Notes: a model not told the origin generated them from the sequence alone. DNA of 64,000 nt from Linanthus parryae (GCA_023055425.1 JALGPY010000006.1:75824435-75888434), one strand, 5' to 3'; shown: positions 44,070 through 54,363, counted from the first letter of the stretch. Made by a program: numbers and translations.

Positions 44070-44257
44070 GGGGTTTCATCCTTCTTGGCCTTCTTCTTGG
44101 GAGGAGGAGGGGCTATATATTCTGCAGTAGGGGTTTTTGAACTGGAGTCCCCACTAATGGTCTGAACCTCTTCCACAGTAGCCTTTCTTTTCTTCTCTGT
44201 TGTAGCCTTTGATCCACCATCCATCTTGATTCTGTCTGAGGCTCTTCTAGTTCTCAT
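42434..44257 (-). pseudogene. Extra ORF downstream of pol (putative plant transposon protein-like domain)
   Basis: About 600 codons with frameshifts and stops. The N-terminus MRTRRASDRIKMDGGSKATT is basic, then poly-Thr from a (GTT)n tract (44032-44070, where the frame slips), and a Lys/Glu-rich segment. A globular part follows: TWFITNVSRGPWLDGFTSRP, FYLNMKQFKKYANLVIHTKV and MKLDHAEFANVLGCPKRYD, and beyond a stop, IVLWYLVMHGYEIDLPKMVM. This pattern resembles the 'putative plant transposon protein' (Transposase_32-like) domain. An acidic C-terminus with a coiled-coil-like part ends it. The function is unknown; such ORFs were earlier called envelope-like, but I see no signal peptide or clear membrane segment. 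Confidence 0.65.
44032..44070. repeat. (GTT)n microsatellite inside the extra ORF
   Basis: Thirteen GTT units on the plus strand, read as Thr codons on the minus strand. The two overlapping frames on either side suggest slippage caused a frameshift here. Confidence 0.95.
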
Positions 44258-44659
44258 TAAGGTTTGGAGAGGAAGAGAGAAGTAGGATAGATACGAAGGA
44301 GAGAAAGAAGGAAGGAGATAAATAGAAGAGAGTTTCAGTTTGAAAAGGAGTACAAAATATTTTCTCTGATCTTTGAAGATCTTGATGAATCAGAAAGATT
44401 CAAAATTGTGTGTGCCGTTGGGAAATAAAATATATAATATTCTTTTGGTTAAAAAGAGGTTTTTCAAAAATAAGGGGCAACATTGAGAAATTATCTACAA
44501 AGATAACACCCAACATTGAAAGATCCAATATTATTGACTAAGTAACATGCAGTCTTACTTTCAAGGCTTTGGAAAGTATTTCAAGGCCTTGAAAAGCTAT
44601 ATCATGTAAGACACAAATACTAAAAGCTTTGAAAGTATTTTCAGGCTTTGAAAATCAGT

Positions 44660-45092
44660 TCAAACCTTTGAAACACATAATAGTTGCCTAATTCTCCCCG
44701 TAAACCAAAGCTTCCTTATTAGCATGCCTAACTCCAATTTTAAGGCTGAGAATCTTTCATCTGACAATGGTTTAGTGAAGATATATGCAAATTGCATGTT
44801 AGTAGAAAAAAAATTCAAGAAAATATCATCTTTCTCTGCATGATCTCCGATGAGGTGATGTATAACATCAATGTGCTTTGTTCTTGAATGTTGAACTGGA
44901 TTCTTTGTAATTGATATTGCACTTGTGTTGTCACACTTGATAGGAATATCTCTGAAATCAAATCCAAGATCTCTCATTTGTTTTGCTATCCAAAGTACTT
45001 GAGAACAACAAGCTCTTTCTGCTATGTATTCAGCTTCAGCTGTTGACAGTGCAACTGAGTTTTGCTTCTTTGAATGCCAGCTGATTAAAGAT
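44660..45092 (-). pseudogene. RNase H of the SIRE-type element
   Basis: Reads from SKKQNSVALSTAEAEYIA-like sequence near 45070-45020 (interrupted) to RDLGFDFRDIPIKCDNTSAI, SITKNPVQHSRTKHIDVIHH and LSDERFSALKLELGML. The CDN and HSRTKHI motifs are the usual copia RNase H end. Stops separate it from RT. Confidence 0.88.
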
Positions 45093-45094
45093 GA

Positions 45095-46223
45095 TCAGAG
45101 AAAATGACAACATCCTGATGTACTCTTTCTATCAACTTTATATCCTGCAAAATCAGCATCTGAATATCCACACAAAGAGAAGTTAGAATGTTTAGGATAC
45201 CAAAGCCCTAAGTCTTTGGTACTATTGAGATATCTAAAAATTCTCTTAACTGAAGTCAAGTGTGATTCTTTAGGATCAGGTTGAAATCTAGCACGCATGC
45301 ACACACTGAACATGATATCTGGTCTACTAGATGGGAGATAGAGTAATGATCCAATCATGCCTCTATACTCCTTCACATTCACACCTCTTACCAGATTCAT
45401 CCTTGTCTAAAGATAGTGTAGAACTCATGGGATTCTTAATCTCTTTGGATTGAAACATATTATACTTGCTTAGCAAGTCCGTTGTGTACTTGATTTGATG
45501 TAGGAAAATGCCCTTCTTCATTTGATGAATTTGAAGTCCAATGAAGAAGTTTAATTCTCCCATCAAGCTCGTTTCAAATTCCCTGCTCATAAGACTTGAG
45601 AATTCCTTACACAAAAGATCATTAGTAGCTCCAAACAGAATATCATTAACATAAATTTGAACTACAAGCATATCTTTCTCACGAGTCTTTATGAAAAGGG
45701 TTTTGTCTACCAATCCTCTTTTGAAATCATTTTCAAGTAGAAACTTTGACAATCTTTCATACCAAGCTCTTGGAGCTTGTTTTAAACCATAAAAAGCTTT
45801 GTAGAGTTTGTAGACATGATCTGGAACCTTGTCATTTTCAAAACCTGGAGGTTGAGCAACATAAAATTTTCTTGCAGATAATCATTTAGAAAAGCACACT
45901 TCATATCCATTTGAAAAAGTTTCATGTTTTTGTGAGATGCAAATGCAAGTAGAATTCTAATTGCTTCTAACATTGGCAACAAGAGCAAAAGTTTCTTCAT
46001 AGTCAATACCTTATTCTTGATTGTAGCCTTGAGCTACCAATCTAGCTTTGTTCCTGATTACCTTTCCATTCTCATCTAACTTGTTTCTGAATACCCATCT
46101 GGTGCCAATGCTAGACTGATTTCTTGGTTGAGGAACTAGATTCCAGACCTTGTTCCTTTCAAAGTCATTGAGTTCACTTTTCATAGCTATAATCGAGGCT
46201 TCTTCTTGTAATGCTTCCATCAC
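45095..46223 (-). pseudogene. Reverse transcriptase of the SIRE-type element, catalytic Asp changed
   Basis: Blocks in order: NKVWNLVPQPRNQSSIGTRW, VFRNKLDENGKVIRNKARLV, MDMKCAFLNDYLQENF, LLENDFKRGLVDKTLF, then VVQIYVNDILFGATNDLLCK. In the last, the first Asp of the YVDD box is Asn. GVNVKEYRGMIGSLLYLPSS and FAGYKVDRKSTSGCCHFL follow. Several frames are used. Loss of the metal-binding Asp would abolish polymerase activity. Confidence 0.88.
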
Positions 46224-46628
46224 ACTCTACAAGAGAAATAAAAGCATTAAAATCACATAGATTTTTCAAATGTTATATGGTTTGTGTACCAGTGGTTGGA
46301 TCAGAAATAATGTTGTTAGTAGGATGAGATGAGAGATATTCGAATCTCTTTCTTGGTGTCCATGGTTCATGTTCTTCAATTTACTTATCATGTCTCTGAG
46401 AACTTGAGGTAGTAGCTTGTTCTCCTGTTTTCTCTGAAGATTCTGTTTCAAGGCTTTGAATCTTTGTTTCAAGGCCTTGAAAATGCCTATCTTGTTCCTG
46501 TGAAATTTCCTTGGATTATTTTAAGGATTATTTTTCAGTATCTGAATCATGCTTGTTCAGACTGAGATAAAGCTCTTTGGCTTGAATGAGCTTATAGTTT
46601 GTTTTCCTTGTGGACATGCCTTGCATAC

Positions 46629-47163
46629 TTATTCATCTTTGAAATTGATAGAGGGTAATCCTCTTACTAAGTTTTTGGAAACTAACTTTTTCAAGGTATG
46701 CAAGCTAATATGTCCCAACCTTCTGTGCCAAAGCTTTGAATCCTCTTTCAAGGCCTTGAGACACTTCAAGTTTTTACCTGCAACTTGGTTAGTTTGAAAA
46801 GTATAAACATTGTTTGATCTAGAGGCTGTGAGGATGAAATTTCCAGATTTCTCATTCTGCACCACACACTTCTCTTTATAAAAGATAACATTGTTGCGAT
46901 TGTCATAAAGTTTAGATACACTCAGCAGATTAAATTTCAAGCTATCAACTAGATATACATCAGAAATAGAATTTTCAGAATTCGTACCAACTTTACCAAT
47001 ACCAAGAATGTTGCATTTGCCTTTGTCACCAAGTGTAATTGAACCTTCTGATTGCTCTTTTAGTTATGAGAATAGAGATATCTTTCCACTCATGTGTCTT
47101 GAGCAACCACTGTCCATAAACCACTTCTTCTCTTTGATCTTTCTGACACCCTGCAAACAGCAT
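46629..47163 (-). pseudogene. Protease and pre-integrase of the SIRE-type element
   Basis: The protease motif WFMDSGCSRHMSGK lies near 47090-47132, then ITLGDKGKCNILGIGKVG and LKFNLLSVSKLYDNRNNVIF. The pre-integrase zinc finger region reads LWHRRLGHISLHTLKKLVSK and ends in GLPSINFKDE with a stop. After a few dozen codons the integrase core is absent; the sequence passes directly to the integrase-RT linker (46266-46550). Confidence 0.85.
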
Positions 47164-48863
47164 TCACTGCCTTACCCAGATGTTAGACCAAGTGCTGATT
47201 TTAGATTCATATTTAGGGTTAACCATGTTAGGTGGTCTAACCCCTTTAGGAACCCAAATCTGTCTAACTTGTCCTTTGAGTTGGAAGAGCAAAGTGTTCC
47301 TCATAATGTGAGGGTCTCTTCTTCTAAACGGACAAGTAATTTTAACATGACCAATCTTATTGCAATAATGGCGTTTAGGAGATGTTTTGATTCCAGCTTT
47401 CTCAAATCTGGTATTGTTCTTCCTTGGAAAGTTTGGATTATATCCAATGCCAGTTTTGTGAACATACTTTAAGCTACCTCCAAGAATCAAATTCAAGTTG
47501 TGTTCTGAGCCTGCAAGTTTGACTTTGACTAATTCAGATTCTTGAAGTTTCTCAGTAAGAGTAGTATTTTGTTTATCAAATTCATCAACTTGATGTCTCA
47601 GATTAACAAGGTTATCACTCAAGAGAGAGTTCTCAGTGACTAATTCCTTGGCTTGTGTTTTCAAGGCTTTGAAACTGGTTTTCAAGGCCTTGAAATCAGT
47701 GTCAGTTTCTTTTGAGAGATTTCAAGTTTCTGATTTAGTCAAACAAGATGTAAATTTTCTTTTGCTTGCTCATGAATTTTTTATTTCAAAGCTCTAATTT
47801 CTTTCATATAGTCCTCTTCATTTAAAAGCATTGTTCTAAGATAATCAGAATGGGCTTATGTTGGTTTTGAAATCAAACAATTCACCATTACCTCAATGTT
47901 CTTTTCAGAACTTTCATCATGCTTGGCCATAAATCATAGGTTGGCATGTTCCTCTTCAGATTCAGAGTCACTTGAGGTATCTGAATCACTCCATGAATCT
48001 ATCATAGCTTTCTTTCTTCTATCATGATCTTTCTTCTGAAAGTTCTTGCTTTTCTTGTGTGGACAGCCTCTGATCAGGTGTCCTACATCACCACACTCAA
48101 AGCAGTTCATGAGTTTAGGCTGATTATTGTGTGAAGAAGACTTACCTTTGTATTCTTTGCTACTAGTGGATCTGTTTCTTTATCTGTTGAAGTCCTTGTT
48201 TCCAATTTTTTTGGAAATCAAAGTGATATGATCTTCATCATCATCCACAGTTTCATGGCTTTGAATTGTCTCATTCTATTTATCCTTGAGAGCCAAGTTC
48301 TTGACACATACAGGTAGTTCCCCATCAACTTCATTCATGGAGATCTCATGTGTAAGGAGCTTCCCTTGTCGGTCATCAAGTTGGAGTGATGAGAGATCTT
48401 GAGCTTCTTCAATAGCAGTAGTCTTTGGTTCCCATTTTGCCTTTGGAAGACTTCTTATTATCTTCCTCACCTTCTCTTCATTTGAAATATGTTTCCCCAG
48501 TGAATCATGGTTGTTCATGTCAGTGAACCTTTTGAACACGTCTCTGGTTGACTCATCTCCATTCATATTGAATAGCTCATATTGCCTAAGATATATGTTG
48601 ATCTTGGTTTGCTTGACTTGGCTGGTTCCTTCAAAAGTCACCACAAGCTTATCCCATATCTCTTTGGCAGTTTTGCAGCTTGAGATCCTTTTGAATTCAT
48701 CTTCACTCAAAGAACAATATAATAGATTCATAGCTTTATAGTTCTTTGAAAATTGCTCTAATTCAGATGAAGAAAGAGAGTCTTAAGATTTGGGAGTTCT
48801 AATCTCATCCTTCTCTGTGTAGAAAGTATGAGGACCATTCTGGATGATAGTCTTGAGTTCCAT
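47164..48863 (-). pseudogene. Gag of the SIRE-type element
   Basis: The start ATG at 48863 is followed by TIIQNGPHTFYTEKDEIRTP and an in-frame TAA (48783-48785). The UBN2-type gag continues (SEDEFKRISSCKTAKEIWDK, YLRQYELFNMNGDESTRDVF). A CCHC zinc knuckle CFECGDVGHLIRGC lies near 48063-48110. A Ser/Asp/Glu-rich tail, a coiled coil (LLSDNLVNLRHQVDEFDKQN) and a second knuckle-like stretch YCNKIGHVKITC near 47320-47370 follow. At least four stops occur between 48276 and 47690. The palindromic motif at 47659-47695 lies in this coding region. Confidence 0.85.
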
Positions 48864-48954
48864 ATCTAGATACAACAATGAACATTTTGCATCAATGCTT
48901 TCCAGTAGAAAAAATTGTCTCCACATAAGAGAGGAGGTCTATACAGTGATACAA

Positions 48955-48966
48955 GATCTGGTACCA
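48955..48966 (-). promoter_or_regulatory. Primer binding site of the SIRE-type element
   Basis: Minus strand TGGTACCAGATC, three bases inside the 5' LTR. It resembles the initiator tRNA-Met site with two or three changes. Confidence 0.75.
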
Positions 48967-48969
48967 AAT

Positions 48970-50210
48970 TGAAGGGGTGTACAGTAGGTATAAATGCATG
49001 ATCAAAACTTAAATGGGGGGGGGGGGGGGGTTGAATAGAGTATGCAAACTTTTGCTAAACTTTGCAAGAGTAGTGGTTTTAAAAGATTTTTAAAGAGATT
49101 CAAGGCCTTGAAATGAGTTTCAAGCCCTTGGAATAAAACAGTTAGAGTGAATAGAATAATAGGAATATATCAAGGCCTTGAAATGAGTTTCAAACCCTTG
49201 AAATGAAACTATTTTGAATGCTGCAAAAAGTTCTAAGTTTGTAACAAAAAAGTAAATGCAAGAGACACAAGATATATAGAGTTCAGTCCACTTAGACCTA
49301 CTTCTCTACCTCAGGGATCTTCTCCCTGCAGGATTTTCAAATCAATTCTTATTAATCAACAGCTAAGCCTTAGATCTCAAGCACAGAGAGATGCCTTACT
49401 CTGTTACAATTTGTGGTTCTCACTAACCTATCTAGTACCTGCTCTAGCTATCTGATTAACTAATAATTCTCTATTGTTCACCTAGAACAATCCTTGAGAA
49501 TATAAACAGAAGTAATATATGAAAGATATACAAATAAAGTTCAGAACAGAAGAACACAGGAAATGAAACTGCTGTGAAAGTGCAGTGTTCTTCTGAGAAT
49601 TGGATTGAGAATTTGATCTGCTTCTTTATTGCCTGGAAATCCTTGAATGTGTTTGAGAGTCTCTAGTTTTTTGCCCGTTGAGTTGTGTGTCAAAAGCTTC
49701 AAACTGAGCTCCTTATATACAGCTAATTTGATTTGCAAATCTTCAAGATTTCAACAACAAACCTTTTCCTATTTTGTAGGCCAACAACTTTGAATTCTCT
49801 AACAGTCTTCTCCAACGGATAGTTGCTAAGTATCTTCAGGGATAATGATCTGATCTTGTCCATAAACATGTTGAGAAGCTGTTAGAATCATTAGATTGAT
49901 TGCAGAATCAAATCAACCCCGAAATTCCTTCCCTGCAAAACTCAGGTTAGGAAACAAATCCTGCAGAACTAGGAAATAAACTTTCCTTAAAAAAATTAGT
50001 CAAACAGATGGATTAGATGGTGTTAAACATATCAAAATAGTTTGTCTTTCATCATCAAGTAACAATAGATTAAGCACAGGGGTATAGGAGTTCAAACAGA
50101 AACAGAAACTCCCCCTAAGATCATGCTTATAAGTCTTAGTTTGTTTCAAGGCCTTGAAATAGACTAGCTATTTCAAGTCTTTGAAACATTGAAACTGCTT
50201 TAATCTTATA
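48970..50210 (-). repeat. 5' LTR of the SIRE-type element (1241 bp)
   Basis: Starts TGAAGGGGTGTACAG and ends TTTAATCTTATA (CA mutated to TA). It carries a run of 16 G at 49015-49030 and a duplicated segment with the palindromic motif that the 3' LTR lacks. Confidence 0.9.
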
Positions 50211-50215
50211 GTGTC

Positions 50216-50727
50216 TTTGGACAGTAGTAAGTAAAACACAAGGATTCACCATTCCCAACATAAACTCGAAGCGGAGAGACGGGATGAAGTAAGAGTGATA
50301 GATGCTCAGCCATCATTGGATGGATACAATTATGGGTGCTAACCCCATAAATTAGCACCTTTACACAAACACCGCCAATGGTACCAGTCAATTTGAGAGA
50401 ACGAGGGGGTCTCGTACCTAATTTTGTGTGTAAGTGAGACAGATTGTCCGAAATGATCAAAGGGTCATCCACATCTGGCGAAATAGGTAGATCCTTCTCA
50501 TCGTCTTCTTCCAACAACATAACAGAAATTTTGGTTTGCCCTTGTGCCCCCCGTGTATACTTTTCGTTGCAATTAAAATAGAGACCTTTTCGGTGTTTTT
50601 CAGCTTGTTTGGCTGGCGAAATCTTCTGAACAGGAGGATTAGCCAAAGGGGCTGGTAGAGGACGGCTACGGTAGTGGCATCCGGTTGCCAAGCCATGGAT
50701 GTACCTCAGTTGGTCGATGACGTCCAT
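50216..50727 (-). pseudogene. Zinc knuckle and protease N-terminal part of the short-LTR chromovirus
   Basis: GLYFNCNEKYTRGAQGQTKI is a decayed CCHC knuckle: the first Cys is Tyr and the frame loses the HKC part. Further on, VKVLIYGVSTHNCIHPMMAE is the protease active-site region, where the expected D-G/S-G reads Y-G-V, so the catalytic Asp is lost. The frame is cut at 50216 by the SIRE-type insertion. Confidence 0.8.
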
Positions 50728-51576
50728 GAGCTCTTGGGTAGATAGGCCTGCAATAATTCCTCTTGGTCGGCTGAAAGTTCTCGAGCCAGAGAAAAAGCTT
50801 CGGGTAGTGTCCTAGGATTACGTAAGTTCAATTCCCTCTTAAGGGGCTGCCGTAAACCGGCACGAAAAACTAACATGAGCACCCATTCTTCAACGCCCGA
50901 TACCTTGTGCAATACCTTCTCAAATTCGGTCTGATAAGCCATAACAGTGGATGTCTGCCGAAGCTTGGATAACACCCTCAAATAGTCCTCGTAATGGCCC
51001 GAATCGAAACGAAGTTTGACGGCAACGAGAAAGTCTATCCATGTCGCGTTGGGGTTGTTGGATTGGTAGTAACAAAACCAATATGAGGCTAGATTATCAA
51101 GTATGCCCATGAGTTGTAAGCGATCCGGTTCGGTGGCGCGGTAATAGTCAAAATATTTTTGAATGAGAAAGATCCACCCGATCGGGTCATCCCCATTGAA
51201 GCGAGGTGAGTTGAATCGCATACGAGGGCTTTGGTCAGTTGTAGTGGGTTCGTTTGCGAGGGCGGTGGCTGTCAAGCGTCAAGCTGAGAGCTGGCGTTGG
51301 AGCTGGATTCGTAGTCGCCGTTGACTGGGTTGAAGGCCCGCCATACTCGCGGTACAGGAGCTTCCGCACAGTGTCATGAATCTCCCTTTGTTCGTTGTCA
51401 CGATTCCGCTCTCTCTCTGCATAATCGGCGTCACACTGATTCTCTCGTTCAGCCAGTTTGGGGTCACGTCGTTTCTCTCGTGTATACATCTCCACTTGCA
51501 TGTTGGTGATGGCGGTGATGGTGGCTTCGTGCGATAAGGCCGTCGGTGAGGCGGTTGGGGTAGCGACGGGTTCCAC
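50706..51576 (-). pseudogene. Gag of the short-LTR chromovirus
   Basis: The N-terminal part (51235-51576) is charged, Arg/Glu-rich (REKRRDPKLAERENQCDADY) and ends in a Pro/Thr linker. The capsid part in another frame (50706-51275) reads MRFNSPRFNGDDPIGWIFLI, then KLRFDSGHYEDYLRVLSKLR and GLRQPLKRELNLRNPRTLPE, the retrotransposon gag pattern 'F.G.dp..Wi.....yf...' with 'f..GL...l...v'. A frameshift separates the two. Confidence 0.85.
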
Positions 51577-51649
51577 CCATGTGCACAGTGGTTGAGTCCG
51601 TCAATCCTCTCGGGTGACCGTCCGACGAGAAGAATGAAAGAACCAAACT

Positions 51650-51874
51650 GTTACCAGTTGGAGGCTCTGATACTGTCGAATGCGCAGCAAGGAGAACGAC
51701 GGAAAGGAAAAAACAAAATTAGGGCTAAATTTTTTCTTATTCCTTCTTCTGAAAATTTTAAGCCCTTTTATGCCTCTAACCCTGACGGTTCAACCTAATC
51801 CTAATCCGAGTAAAGAGCCGTAAAGAAATTCCTTTTTAATAAAAACATCACGACTTTTAACGTTTTTAATCACA
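51650..51874 (-). repeat. Right LTR and PBS of the short-LTR chromovirus
   Basis: LTR 51674-51874, starting TGTCGAATGCGCAGCAAGG. Next to it the minus strand reads GTATCAGAGCCTC (51661-51673), the initiator tRNA-Met PBS without its first two bases. It aligns closely with the left LTR. The right limit is chosen by the TG/CA criterion. Confidence 0.75.
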
Positions 51875-52065
51875 AAAAAATAATTCTAAAATAGAAAAAG
51901 AAATACTAATGTAAAAAATAAAGACTAGCATTTCAGCTTGGGCTGAACGTAGTCCTTAAGATAAGAAGGCGGCACCACGGTGCGTTTGGCCCAAGCACTC
52001 GGTTGCACCACCAAATTCTACTCAATCGTATCCTCCCCACGTGGTGGCGTAACAGCATCCGTCTC
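51875..52065 (-). pseudogene. Pol 3' end of a second copy of the short-LTR chromovirus
   Basis: Outside the right (5') LTR, 51875-52065 matches 33960-34140, the end of pol plus the segment before the 3' LTR (AAGAAGGCGGCACCA, CGGTTGCACCACCAAATTCT, CGTATCCTCCCCACGTGGTG). A 5' LTR should not have pol sequence upstream, so this LTR also served as the 3' LTR of another copy. The match ends at about 52065. Confidence 0.8.
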
Positions 52066-52440
52066 GAACGAGGACGAGTTTACAACCGAGTTCTTGGCAG
52101 AAAACCTGGTGCATAATTTCTCGTTGTTCGCTGCCCGAAAAGCTGACACAAAGCACTTAATACTCGCTGGAATTAGCACCAGGCCTGGTGCATTTTTGTT
52201 GCATGGTTGCAGTAGAATTTGGTGTGGTTTCCTTAGCCGAATGGTGCTCCGGTTCGCTGGACTCGTGGCTGGGTACTTATCAAGATTTATTTCTGTAGCA
52301 TAACTGATTGTAACCACCTTGCAAATATGGCTCTAAAGCCATTGTATTTCTAACAAGTATGGACTGATTAGATAAGGCATTGTTATTTCTTGGATGGAGA
52401 AATTGGAGGGAAGATTGTGTAGGATTTTTAGCCTAAGTTA
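52066..52440 (+). other. Orphan block with open + frame, not recognised
   Basis: From about 52066 the sequence no longer matches the chromovirus. The + frame reads SNEDEFTTEFLAENLVHNFS, then ISTRPGAFLLHGCSRIWCGF, and stops at 52303. A stretch resembling a 3' untranslated region follows. The minus strand is open over the same span. No family recognised; it may be a captured gene fragment. Confidence 0.25.
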
Positions 52441-52919
52441 GAATTAGATTTGTACACTTTGTTTATCATTTATACTTGGATAAATGTTGGGTTTCTTTAC
52501 TCTAAAACATCGTGTGCAAATTACTTAATGGTACAATTGACGCCGAATTTAATCAAGGCGTGTGATCAAGCAACAAGAGAAACGAAAGAAACGCAAAAAT
52601 GCCAGGGGAAAAATTCTCTTTAGGGTTTGATAATGATCAATAATCCAAAACTACTAAAATCGATCCACAAGCCGGAGATTTATAGTCGAAAACCTAATTT
52701 TATCAAATTATGCTAAAATCAAGAAATTGGCCCAAAACATTGGCCTTATTGAAAGAAACACACACGCAAAAGTTTGACCCAAAATGGGTTAAAAATGAAG
52801 TCATAATCAACAATTGAATACTACCGAAATATTACAAAATAACTTAAAATGCTCGTATGACTGGCCAAAAAACAGATTTAAGGGTCGAATACTGGTTAAA
52901 CGTAACCCAATGCATCTTT
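52441..52919. other. AT-rich flank of the third gypsy relic, possibly LTR
   Basis: No gene seen. Its position after the pol C-terminus on the minus strand would suit a 3' untranslated region and LTR, but no LTR ends, polypurine tract or second copy could be found. Confidence 0.3.
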
Positions 52920-53270
52920 TTAAAGCTTTCCGATTAGGGTCGCTAGCGTAATTCTGAGGCCCGTAGCCAAAGTTATGGCCCAAACAGTGCGGCGACACCA
53001 AAAACTGTAATTTTTTCCATCCCTTGCGCTTATTTTCCATCTCATGGTAGAGAAGCACCAAATTAGTCGCATCTGACAGTTTTTGACTTCATTTGGATCA
53101 TTTGCTTCTCCATCAGCCTCCCCGGGTCGGAAAGAACTCGTTCTCGAGTTCACAATGTTGTCTTTAGAATCTACAAAGCAAGGAGTGAGGTGTTTCACAT
53201 TGAACACGTCAGATGTCTTCAAGTGATTGGGAAGCCGCAACCTGTAAGCATTATCATTGATTTTCTGCAT
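52920..53270 (-). pseudogene. Integrase tail of the third gypsy relic
   Basis: Starts QKINDNAYRLRLPNHLKTSD, then VFNVKHLTPCFVDSKDN and NSRTSSFRPGEADGEAND. This is the region after the catalytic core in plant gypsy elements. The rest of the frame has no clear similarity and no chromodomain is seen. Confidence 0.75.
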
Positions 53271-53462
53271 GATCTCACAAGGTCAATCTTATGAGAGCTT
53301 ATTGTACTCGCCAACAAGAAAATGATCACCAGTAAAGACAACCCACACAAAATCACGAACATCAAATAGTGCATGATGGTGATGCTTCTCTACCCGTGCC
53401 TTGTAATTGATGTTACTCTCCTCAATCTTGCTCTTTATCTGGTCATGAATACCTTTCGAATT

Positions 53463-54147
53463 CTATTCCATCTTCTCAGCCTTAGGATGAATGCGTCCCA
53501 TGCGCGGAATATGCACTAAGTCTAGAAAATTGTATGGATTCTGACCATTGACAATCTGAAATGGACTCAAGCCAATGGTCCTGCTCGGCGATCTGTGGTA
53601 GGCAAACTCTTCTTGCAGAAGAGCCACGTCCCACTGCTTTAGTTTAAATCCTGCCAAAAATCGGAGAAGGTTTCCCAAAATACGATTCACCACCTCTGTT
53701 TGACCATCTGTCTCAGGATGATAGGCGCTACTAAAGTTCAACAGGGTTCCCAGCTTCTCCCATAGACTATTCCACAATTGGCTCACGAACTTCTTGTCAT
53801 GGTTTGAGGTGATGAAACGTGGAACCCCATGCAACCGCTCAATCTCCCTGAATTAAAGCTACGCAATCCACATAGCGTCGGTAGTCTTCCTGGTACAAAA
53901 TGTTTCATCTTGGAAACCTTGTCAAAAATTACGAGGACAAAATTTGCCGCCTTTTGCGTGCGAGGTAAGCCAAGAACAAAATCCATTCTAACATCGAAGC
54001 AAGGAGCTTCGGGAACAGGTAAGGGAGCGTAAGACCTACATTGGTGAGAACTCCCTTGGAACGCTGGCACACATAACATAGATACACATAATGGGCTATG
54101 TCACTGCTCAACTTTGGCCTGTAAAAGTCATTACAAACAAGAGACAA
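53463..54147 (-). pseudogene. Integrase of the third gypsy relic
   Basis: Fragments: SDIAHYVYLCYVCQRSKGVL (zinc finger CxxC), VRMDFVLGLPRTQKAANFVL (first Asp), VPRFITSNHDKKFVSQLW, where the expected SDRD reads SNHD so the second Asp motif is altered though one D remains, and YHPETDGQTEVVNRILGNLL (Glu). It continues with LLQEEFAYHRSPSRTIGLSP and FQIVNGQNPYNFLDLVHIPR. At least two frames are used. Confidence 0.85.
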
Positions 54148-54363
54148 TGTCTTATCTCGATAAAAGTGTCATTCATTATGGAGCTCACTGATAATTTCCT
54201 GTCGCAGGGAACAATTTGGAATGCACAACCATTGCCCCCGAAAAAGATAACCATTATGAAATGTAAAATTATGGTGTTGGTCATCGGTTACCTCCTAGAG
54301 TATCCTCCCAAAATAAGGATTAGTCTCATACATGTCTTCAAACGCCTCAAATCTTCTAACTTG

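Larger units (their letters stand above)
40861..50210 (-). mobile_element. SIRE/Maximus-type Ty1/copia retrotransposon with extra ORF, defective
   Basis: LTRs 48970-50210 (5') and 40861-42025 (3'), starting TGAAGGGGTGTA on the plus strand, with target duplication GTGTC (40856-40860 and 50211-50215). Order on the minus strand: PBS, gag with zinc knuckles, protease, pre-integrase, a deletion of nearly all integrase, RT, RNase H, extra ORF, polypurine tract, LTR. An extra ORF between pol and the 3' LTR is characteristic of SIRE-type elements. Lesions are many stops, the integrase deletion, and YVND in place of YVDD in RT. Confidence 0.9.
33725..52065 (-). mobile_element. Short-LTR chromovirus (Reina-like Ty3/gypsy), interrupted, possibly tandem
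   Basis: Minus-strand order: LTR 51674-51874, PBS, gag 51576-50706, zinc knuckle/protease (50727-50216, interrupted, resuming 40860-40572), RT, RNase H, integrase, chromodomain (ending 34009) and LTR 33752-33959. Short LTRs, a long C-terminal pol tail and a chromodomain at the very end fit the Reina clade. Two insertions split it: a SIRE-type copia (40861-50210) in the protease and a Tekay-type solo LTR (36993-40521) between protease and RT. Many stops and frameshifts make it inactive. Both LTRs have element sequence on both sides, suggesting tandem copies that share LTRs. Confidence 0.8.
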
